Below, piece by piece: positions 5,479-11,110 of a stretch of DNA of 11,110 nt. The stretch's first letter is position 1. Each line of letters begins with the position of its first letter. The position numbers were made by a program, and so were the translations under genes. The notes beneath the pieces were generated by a model, which saw nothing but the letters and a program-made list of their open reading frames with translations, was not told the origin of the DNA and searched no databases. Origin of the DNA: CAYLNH01 sp964384625 (lineage in GTDB: Bacteria; Verrucomicrobiota; Lentisphaeria; JABSQK01); the NCBI GenBank assembly GCA_964384625.1, contig CAYLNH010000246.1:1-11110 (forward strand), given 5' to 3'.

Positions 5479-6651
5479 ATGCAGGAGCTGCGAATTGGTG
5501 TAATCGGAGCCTGGGGTCGCGGGGCTTTAGCGCGGTATGCACACGATCCGGACAACGGCGTGCGAGTGGTTGCCGGCGCCGATCCGGTGGATGCACAGCT
5601 GGAGCATTTCAAGGATCACTACGGGGCAGACGATGTCCGCGTCTACCATGACTACCGTGAGTTGCTGGAGCAAGACGACATCGATGCAGTGTTCGTGACC
5701 AGCCCGGACTTCTGTCATGAGGAGCAGGCTGTCGCCGCTTTGGATGCGGGCAAGCATGTGTACCTGGAAAAGCCGATGGCGATCACGATTGCCGGGTGCG
5801 ACCGCATATTGCAGATGGCCTTTGATCGCAAGGTAAAACTGTACCTCGGCCACAATATGCGGCATATGAACTTCACGCAGAAGATGAAGGAATTGATCGA
5901 CAGCGGGGCTATCGGCGAGCCGAAAGCCGGCTGGTGCCGGCATTTCGTGGCCTACGGTTGTGATGCCTATTTCAAGGACTGGCACGCCGAGCGCTCGAAA
6001 GCCACCAGCCTGCTGCTGCAGAAGGGTGCGCACGATATTGATATTCTGCACTGGCTGTGCGGCGGCTACAGTTCGCGCGTAACGGCCTTCGGCAATCTTA
6101 CCGTCTACAACCAGATCACCGATCGCCATGCGCCGGACGAACGCGGCGACGCCGGTTGGCACATGGAGAACTGGCCGCCGTTGAGCCAGAAAGGGCTGAA
6201 CCCGGTCATCGACGTCGAGGACTTGAGTATGATGCTGATGGAACTGGACAACGGCATTCTGTGTTCGTATCAGCAGTGTCACTACACGCCGGACGCCTGG
6301 CGCAACTACACAATCATCGGCACCGAGGGCCGGATTGAGAACGACGGCGGCTGCAGCGGGGTTGTTCGTCTGTGGAACCAACGCTGCGCCTTCAACCGCG
6401 ATGGCGACGAGCAATTTAGAATGGTCGTGGGTGAGGGCGGCCACGGCGGCGGCGACGTCAATATTGTGGCGGAATTTGTCCGTTACGTCCGTGCGGGCGG
6501 CAAGATCAAGACGTCGCCGATTGCCGCGCGCAACAGCGTGGCGGCCGGCTGTCTGGCGGCCGCGTCGCTGCGCGATCGCGGCACGCCCCGCGACGTTCCC
6601 CCGGTCGCCCCCGAACTCCGCCGATACTTCGATCGCGACGTGATTCGGTGA
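5479..6651 (+). CDS. Gfo/Idh/MocA-family oxidoreductase 1
   Basis: 390 residues. An N-terminal Rossmann fold (I-G-V-I-G-A-W-G-R-G, 6-15) is followed by the family motif Y-L-E-K-P (95-99) with the probable catalytic Lys98, then an alpha/beta domain with G-A-H-D-I-D (183-188) supplying the usual His/Asp active-site residues. The family oxidises or reduces hydroxyl groups of sugars, inositols and related compounds with NAD(P). The substrate here cannot be named. ATG 5479 is preferred because GGAAGGTGAG lies directly upstream; the in-frame TTG at 5464 would bury that site. There is no signal peptide, so it is cytoplasmic. It is divergent from araC across 217 bp, which suggests AraC control and a role in catabolism of a sugar or polyol, perhaps one released by the sulfatase (inference). 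Confidence 0.92.
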   Translation: MQELRIGVIGAWGRGALARYAHDPDNGVRVVAGADPVDAQLEHFKDHYGADDVRVYHDYRELLEQDDIDAVFVTSPDFCHEEQAVAALDAGKHVYLEKPMAITIAGCDRILQMAFDRKVKLYLGHNMRHMNFTQKMKELIDSGAIGEPKAGWCRHFVAYGCDAYFKDWHAERSKATSLLLQKGAHDIDILHWLCGGYSSRVTAFGNLTVYNQITDRHAPDERGDAGWHMENWPPLSQKGLNPVIDVEDLSMMLMELDNGILCSYQQCHYTPDAWRNYTIIGTEGRIENDGGCSGVVRLWNQRCAFNRDGDEQFRMVVGEGGHGGGDVNIVAEFVRYVRAGGKIKTSPIAARNSVAAGCLAAASLRDRGTPRDVPPVAPELRRYFDRDVIR

Positions 6652-6679
6652 TTGTCGTTCTGTCGGTCGCGGGCGGTGA

Positions 6680-6705
6680 GCCGGTCGGACCGGCAATCAG
6701 TCTTT
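6680..6705 (+). terminator. Candidate terminator after oxidoreductase gene 1
   Basis: GCCGGT (6680-6685) pairs with ACCGGC (6689-6694) around CGG, and a short TCTTTT stretch follows at about 6701-6706. It lies in the 113-bp gap between this gene and the convergent ligase-like gene. The T-run is 6 nt away from the stem, so it is a weak intrinsic terminator at best. Confidence 0.35.
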
Positions 6706-6764
6706 TCGGCAGAGGATTCCGCGTGAGAGCCGACGGAGGGAGACATTGACGTCGGAAGGTGTGC

Positions 6765-9422
6765 CTATTCCCGCCGCAGGCGTTGTTGCGCGGCGTCGAT
6801 GGGCGCTTGCCAGATGAGGTCTTTTACTTCTGCTTTGCGGCCGGCCCGGCGCAGGGATGCGGCGGCGTGGTGGGCGCGGACGGCGGGGCTGATCAAGGGT
6901 GGATATCCACAGTGTTCGGTTAAGGTCGCGCCCAGGATCTGGTGGCGAATCAGGAACTCATGCGGCAGAACCACCAGCCCGGCGTTCCGGGCGAAGTCCG
7001 GCGGCAGGAGGTCCCGGCGTTGGTCGTCGGGCAGCGGCGTGGTCGCGCCGCGGAGCAGGTCGACCCTGAGCCATTCGCGTTCGCCGGTGACAACGGCGAA
7101 GGCAGGAACTCCTTGCGGCGCGTAGACCAGGACCTCCTTGTCCGGCAACAGCCAGGCGAAACAGGTGTAGATGCCGACGCGATCGGTCGAGCCTTGGGCG
7201 ACGGTCTCATGCGGATAGCGCCATGATCCCGACAGTTCTACATTCTCATGCAGCAAGGTCACGACGTCTTCAACCGTCTCGTGCGTCTGTCGTTGTTGTT
7301 GCCGCCAGACGAGGGCTTGCCAGAACGGGCGGTCGGCGGCGACAAAGGCGCTGCCGAGGAAGCTCCCGGGCCACTCCGGATTGCGGTACCAGGGACAGAA
7401 CGGATCCACGTGGCGGTGTACATTGAACAGTCCAAAGATGTCCTGTGCGATGATGTCGGCCTGGCTCCAGTTCCGGGTCCGGACAGCGTCGCACCAGGTT
7501 TGGACAAAGCTCGGGCGCCGGGCGAAATCGAGGTACGCGGCCAACCGCACATTGTACAGTTCCCGCAGGGCGGCGTCGGCTTCAACAAGTCGATCATAGC
7601 GCCGCTGCCGGCCCATTTCGAGAAAGTACCATTGCCAGGCGATGGGGCTGCGGGGGAAGAGCTGGAGTTCGCGTTCAAAGAACTGCCGGGCGTTATTGCT
7701 GTTGCCCTGACTGCCGAAGTACCGCCCGAGGTTGCGGTTGATATGGGCGTAGTTCGGATTCAGCCGGTGGACGTACAGGAGGTCCCGGCGCGCGAGTTCG
7801 GGGTCCTGCAGTTGCGTCAGTGAGACGATCGCCGCGGCATAGGCCGTGGCTGTGGCGTTGGGTCGCTGGCGCCGGGCGGCTTGGTATGCGGCGTGCGCCT
7901 GTTTATGCCGCCCGGCCCGCTGCAGCTGGCGTCCGCGCCGGGCGTACCAGGCGCGGCGCACTTCCGGCACGGCCCTGGCAAAGATGGCCAGAGCGACAAC
8001 GCCGCCGACAACCAGGTTCAGTTTGCGCCACCACACCTTCTTCCGCCAGGACGCCTGCAGCAGGGCCGTGACGAACGGCGCCCAGAGGATACCGACGGCC
8101 AGGAGCCAGAAGACATTCAGCGGCGGTCGGGTGAGGGACTTGTCGAACATCCCCATGGCCAAACTGAAGACCACGGTCAACTGCGCCAGGCGTTCCGTGA
8201 GCGGTTTGCGGAAGGGGTTGGTAAAAGCCGGCCACAGCAGGAAGAGCCAGGCGAGGGCGGCGGGGATGCCCAGTTGGACCGTGACGTTGAGGATTTCGTT
8301 ATGCGGGTGTTCGGCGAATTCGCCGGCGGTAAAACGGTCGTGATAGCCGGAGTAGGCCAGTACCGGCGGAAGTTCCTGTTCGAGCCGCCCGGGCCCGATG
8401 CCCTGGAACGGATGTTGGATGATCAGCCGGCCGACACTCAACCAGAGCGGCCCGCGGACATCCACGCGGAACGCCCGTTCCAGCCGCTGCCGCTGCCACA
8501 GGGCGCCGCCGATTCCGAGAACGAGAACGGCGGCAACGAACACCGCGCGCCAACGAATTGCGGGAAGGCGATAGAAGCCGAGGATCAAAAGGTAGAACAA
8601 CACCGAGACGTACACGGCGCGCGAGTGACAGCCGTGCAGCACATACGCCGACGGCGCCGCGACGACGACAACGGCAACGCCGATCGCGACGAACCGGTGG
8701 GCCTTCGGCGCCAGCCGGGTCGTCAACTCCCGAACGCCGATAAACCCCCACGGCGCGGTTGCCAGGACGCTCGCCGCCACCCAGTTCGGATTGCCGCAGA
8801 GGCCGCCGATGAAAAAACTCGAGAACATCCGGAACTCCATGATCGCATACCCCGTAACCAGCAGCCAGAGCAGTCCGCCGACCAGCGCGAAACTGTTGAG
8901 GGAAAGGCGGCAGCGGCGGATCAGCAGGGCGAAGGCGAAGGGGATGACGACGCAAGCGGCCAGAGCGGCGCCGGCATAGACATAGCGCGGGGCAAATACC
9001 AGATGGATGATGACGATGAAGACATACAGGCCGAAGGCGATGCGGAACCACAAGGGCAGCCGGAACCGGCTGGCGGCAATGAACAGCACCGCCGGCGCCA
9101 GCATCAACATGGTCGCAGGCAGGATGAAGCGGAACGCATCGCCGTGAAGGCCCGGCGGGAAGTAGTAGAAGCCGGCGATGAAAGCGAAGATCAACGGTGG
9201 AATCAGGCCGCGCGCCGGCGGCAGCCGGCGGCGGACCAGCAGCCCGATACAGACCGCCGTCAGCCCGGCGCCTGCCAGGCTGAGCCCCAGCCGCCAACCC
9301 CGCCCGTCGAAGTTGATCCACGGCGGCAGATAAGCCAGCGGCTGGCTGCCGAACACCAGGGCGATCGCCAGGAAGGCGAACAGCCAGGCGCCCGTGCGTT
9401 CGGCCACGGTTGCGCGTTTCAT
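6765..9422 (-). CDS. O-antigen ligase-like polytopic membrane protein with TPR and extra C-terminal domain
   Basis: 885 residues. Residues about 11-455 contain roughly a dozen hydrophobic segments, and one more lies at 468-483. Features of the O-antigen ligase/Wzy-like family are N-P-N-W (211-214), H-S-R (266-268), G-I-G-P-G-R (341-346) and H-P-H-N-E-I-L (372-378) in the loop before the last helices. Such proteins join undecaprenyl-linked glycans to lipid or protein acceptors at the outer face of the inner membrane. Residues about 487-630 look like tetratricopeptide helices (for example A-G-R-H-K-Q-A-H-A-A-Y). Residues about 640-870 form an additional domain, part of which resembles a degenerate transglutaminase fold. 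The start at 9422 has GGAG close upstream. A GTG at 9431, with AGGA 6 nt before it, is nearly as likely. The frame is open to 9632, but this upstream part has no membrane or family character. It stands alone; no other polysaccharide genes are visible. Confidence 0.85.
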   Translation of the reverse strand: MKRATVAERTGAWLFAFLAIALVFGSQPLAYLPPWINFDGRGWRLGLSLAGAGLTAVCIGLLVRRRLPPARGLIPPLIFAFIAGFYYFPPGLHGDAFRFILPATMLMLAPAVLFIAASRFRLPLWFRIAFGLYVFIVIIHLVFAPRYVYAGAALAACVVIPFAFALLIRRCRLSLNSFALVGGLLWLLVTGYAIMEFRMFSSFFIGGLCGNPNWVAASVLATAPWGFIGVRELTTRLAPKAHRFVAIGVAVVVVAAPSAYVLHGCHSRAVYVSVLFYLLILGFYRLPAIRWRAVFVAAVLVLGIGGALWQRQRLERAFRVDVRGPLWLSVGRLIIQHPFQGIGPGRLEQELPPVLAYSGYHDRFTAGEFAEHPHNEILNVTVQLGIPAALAWLFLLWPAFTNPFRKPLTERLAQLTVVFSLAMGMFDKSLTRPPLNVFWLLAVGILWAPFVTALLQASWRKKVWWRKLNLVVGGVVALAIFARAVPEVRRAWYARRGRQLQRAGRHKQAHAAYQAARRQRPNATATAYAAAIVSLTQLQDPELARRDLLYVHRLNPNYAHINRNLGRYFGSQGNSNNARQFFERELQLFPRSPIAWQWYFLEMGRQRRYDRLVEADAALRELYNVRLAAYLDFARRPSFVQTWCDAVRTRNWSQADIIAQDIFGLFNVHRHVDPFCPWYRNPEWPGSFLGSAFVAADRPFWQALVWRQQQRQTHETVEDVVTLLHENVELSGSWRYPHETVAQGSTDRVGIYTCFAWLLPDKEVLVYAPQGVPAFAVVTGEREWLRVDLLRGATTPLPDDQRRDLLPPDFARNAGLVVLPHEFLIRHQILGATLTEHCGYPPLISPAVRAHHAAASLRRAGRKAEVKDLIWQAPIDAAQQRLRRE

Positions 9423-9464
9423 AGTCTCCACAGGAGGTCCTGCCGTGGTTGGGGGTTCGGCACC

Positions 9465-9493
9465 ACTGTAGGAGTGCAGGCGTCCTGAATCAA
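9465..9493 (-). promoter_or_regulatory. Predicted promoter of the ligase-like gene
   Basis: On the minus strand TTGATT (9493-9488) and TACAGT (9470-9465) are 17 bp apart, each with four of six consensus matches. Transcription would start near 9458, about 36 nt before the ATG at 9422. This also argues against a start codon upstream of 9465. Confidence 0.35.
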
Positions 9494-9609
9494 CCGATGA
9501 CCGGGGCTTTGTGAACGTGATTCTTCGCTGCCGGCCGATTGAACTTTGGCCCGAGGGGTCTCTTGTAGGTATCCGGTTTTTCACTGATGGAAAGGCAAAT
9601 AATCGACCC

Positions 9610-10890
9610 ATGACGAAACTGAAAATCGCCATTATCGGGATGGGCGGCTTCGCGCAGGCCCATCATCGGGCCGCTCTGCGTCTGGAAGAAAAGGGCCGCT
9701 GTCAGCTTGTCTGTACCTGTGACCCTGATCCGAACAGCTTCACCCAGTTCCGCCGGGAGATGCGTTTCGAAATCCGCAACACCAAAGTCTACAGCGACTA
9801 TATCGAGATGCTCGACGCCCACGCTGGCGACCTGGATGTCGTGACGATCCCGACGCCCGTGCCCCTGCATAAGCCGATGCATAAGGCCTGCGTGGACCGC
9901 GGCCTGGCGGTGTATCTCGAAAAACCGCCGACGCTGAACGGCGAAGAACTCGAAGAGATGCTGGCTACCGAGGCCGAAGCCGAGAGAGCAACGAATGTCG
10001 GTTTCAACTTCATCGTTGAACGCGCCCGCCGTGATCTGAAAAAGCGGGTGCTCGACGGAGAGTTCGGCGCGTTGCGGCGTGCGTCCTTCTACGCCGTCTG
10101 GCCGCGCGGCCCCGAGTACTACGGCCGGGCGCCCTGGGCCGGCCGCCTGCTCCAGGATGATCGCCTCGTGCTGGATTCGTGCATGGGGAACGCCTGCAGC
10201 CACTACGTCCACAACCTGCTCTTCTGGGCCGGCACCGAGATGGACGGCTGGGGCCGGGTAAAAAGCACCACCGCCGAACTCTATCGCGCCCATCCGATTC
10301 AGTCGTTTGACACGGTCTTCGCCAAAGGACTGACGGAAGACAACGTCCAACTCCGCCTCGCCATCACCCATGGGATCGTACCCGGGGCGCGGCATCCATC
10401 GAAAAACGAGGAGATGCTCGAGTGCGAAAAAGCGCGAATCCTGTATACTCCGAACGCCGCCTGGCAGGTCCTCTGGCATGACGGCCGCCGGGAATTCGGA
10501 ACCGAGGATATGGATGCCAGTACCGCGGCCAACTTCCAGGCCTACTTCGATTACATCAACGGCAAGGCCTGCCGCCCGGTTACGCGGCTCTGCGATTGCG
10601 TCGCCTTTGTCGAGTTCTACAACCAGGTCTTCCTCGCCGCCGGCCGCATCACCACCATCGGTGATCAGCAAGCCGAAGAACGCGGCTGGCTGGCCGGCGA
10701 CGGCATCGTCGGTTTCGACGAAATCGCGCATGCCGTGATCCGCTACTATCACGACGGCTTCTTCCCGAGTGAAATGGGCTACGGCTGGAGCGGCGAAGGC
10801 GGGACGGCACGACCCGCCAACCTGCCCAAACTCCGGCAGACCATCGATCGCCTCGCTGCCGAGGCCGAGACCGCCGGCCGCGAGCAATGA
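9610..10890 (+). CDS. Gfo/Idh/MocA-family oxidoreductase 2
   Basis: 426 residues. The N-terminus K-I-A-I-I-G-M-G-G-F (5-14) is a Rossmann dinucleotide-binding loop, and Y-L-E-K-P-P (102-107) carries the probable catalytic Lys105. A Cys/His-containing segment follows (L-D-S-C-M-G-N-A-C-S-H, 188-198) where the family normally has its active-site His. The protein is somewhat long for the family, with extra C-terminal sequence. It differs clearly from oxidoreductase 1, so it is not a tandem duplicate. The frame extends upstream to a GTG at 9511, but the fold begins at ATG 9610, which I prefer; its nearest purine-rich site (GGAAAGG, 9589-9595) is 14 nt away, unusually far. It is divergent from the ligase-like gene. 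The substrate is unknown: a sugar, nucleotide sugar or inositol is possible. Context does not decide between catabolism and glycan synthesis. Confidence 0.9.
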   Translation: MTKLKIAIIGMGGFAQAHHRAALRLEEKGRCQLVCTCDPDPNSFTQFRREMRFEIRNTKVYSDYIEMLDAHAGDLDVVTIPTPVPLHKPMHKACVDRGLAVYLEKPPTLNGEELEEMLATEAEAERATNVGFNFIVERARRDLKKRVLDGEFGALRRASFYAVWPRGPEYYGRAPWAGRLLQDDRLVLDSCMGNACSHYVHNLLFWAGTEMDGWGRVKSTTAELYRAHPIQSFDTVFAKGLTEDNVQLRLAITHGIVPGARHPSKNEEMLECEKARILYTPNAAWQVLWHDGRREFGTEDMDASTAANFQAYFDYINGKACRPVTRLCDCVAFVEFYNQVFLAAGRITTIGDQQAEERGWLAGDGIVGFDEIAHAVIRYYHDGFFPSEMGYGWSGEGGTARPANLPKLRQTIDRLAAEAETAGREQ

Positions 10891-10913
10891 AACAGCCCCG
10901 GTAACGCTGTTTC
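10889..10913 (+). terminator. Stem-loop overlapping the stop of oxidoreductase gene 2
   Basis: GAAACAGC (10889-10896) and GCTGTTTC (10906-10913) form a perfect 8-bp stem that begins within the TGA codon. A competing pairing, CCCGG (10897-10901) with CCGGG (10913-10917), uses the loop. There is no T-run, so termination is uncertain. Confidence 0.3.
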
Positions 10914-10917
10914 CGGG

Positions 10918-11035
10918 ATTGGACCGATTGCCCGAATGTGTTGATCTTGCTCTGAAGATCGGCTTGAACCGCACCGCGCTGCTTCGGCGCCCGCCCTCGC
11001 TGCGCCGCCGGCCCGATGCCCCGCCCGCCGGTCCG
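10918..11035. other. Intergenic region with no recognised gene
   Basis: This GC-rich stretch holds no open frame with a credible start and no clear strong hairpin. It separates the oxidoreductase gene from a promoter at the right edge. Confidence 0.5.
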
Positions 11036-11063
11036 TTGACATCGCCGCGTTTCCTCCTATACT
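11036..11063 (+). promoter_or_regulatory. Strong sigma70-like promoter reading out of the window
   Basis: TTGACA (11036-11041), a perfect -35, is followed after 16 bp by TATACT (11058-11063), five of six matches to the -10. Transcription would begin around 11070 and run rightward into a gene that is not in the window. It is the best-matching promoter in this sequence. Confidence 0.6.
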
Positions 11064-11110
11064 AAGGGTCGGCGCGGAAATAACGTCGCATTATTCGGGG
11101 CAGACATACC

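Noticed and set aside
5527..6696. Minus-strand open frame of 389 codons opposite oxidoreductase 1
   Set aside because: Antisense shadow of a clear gene with valine/arginine-rich complement-like composition.
7881..9488. Long plus-strand open frame of 535 codons
   Set aside because: It is antisense to the ligase-like membrane protein. Its product is a low-complexity, Gln/Asp/Arg-rich sequence with no domain, as expected for the complement of GC-rich membrane-protein codons.
9423..9632. 70-residue N-terminal extension of the ligase-like protein
   Set aside because: The extension lacks family or membrane features, crosses a predicted promoter, and overlaps the start of the divergent oxidoreductase gene. 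ATG 9422 or GTG 9431 is more likely.
9490..10974. Minus-strand open frame of 494 codons opposite oxidoreductase 2
   Set aside because: Shadow of a well-supported Gfo/Idh/MocA gene; no ribosome-binding site or recognisable domain.

Overview
This is a GC-rich bacterial window with six protein-coding genes, long structured non-coding stretches and one 100-N assembly gap. A formylglycine-type sulfatase, two Gfo/Idh/MocA oxidoreductases, an AraC regulator and many hairpin-rich intergenic repeats suggest a free-living or gut glycan degrader of the PVC group (Kiritimatiellota, Lentisphaerota or Planctomycetota). That assignment rests on gene content and style only; no rRNA or marker gene is present. 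The N run implies a scaffolded draft or metagenome assembly.

Layout. 1-514: non-coding DNA full of short inverted repeats. 528-1133 (+): small lipoprotein of unknown function. 1144-2181 (-): DRE-TIM aldolase/lyase, convergent with the lipoprotein. 2257-2729: tandem array of 66-bp hairpin units, broken by the gap, in the divergent region between the aldolase and the sulfatase. 2847-4475 (+): sulfatase. 4509-5261 (-): AraC-type regulator. 5262-5478: divergent control region with overlapping promoter-like elements and two tandem 37-bp hairpin units. 5479-6651 (+): Gfo/Idh/MocA oxidoreductase 1. 6765-9422 (-): O-antigen-ligase-like membrane protein with TPRs and an unusual C-terminal domain. 9610-10890 (+): Gfo/Idh/MocA oxidoreductase 2. 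The right edge holds a strong sigma70-like promoter pointing out of the window.

How the genes may work together. Strands alternate at every gene, so there is no classical operon here. The most coherent group is sulfatase - araC - gfo1. An AraC regulator divergent from a sugar-type dehydrogenase and next to a sulfatase fits control of sulfated-sugar or polyol use (inference). The ligase-like protein points to surface polysaccharide or glycoprotein assembly. The lipoprotein and aldolase cannot be tied to a pathway.

No defence system, CRISPR array, tRNA, rRNA or intact transposase was seen. The least explained items are the 66-bp array, the duplicated hairpin leader before gfo1, and the C-terminal domain of the ligase-like protein.
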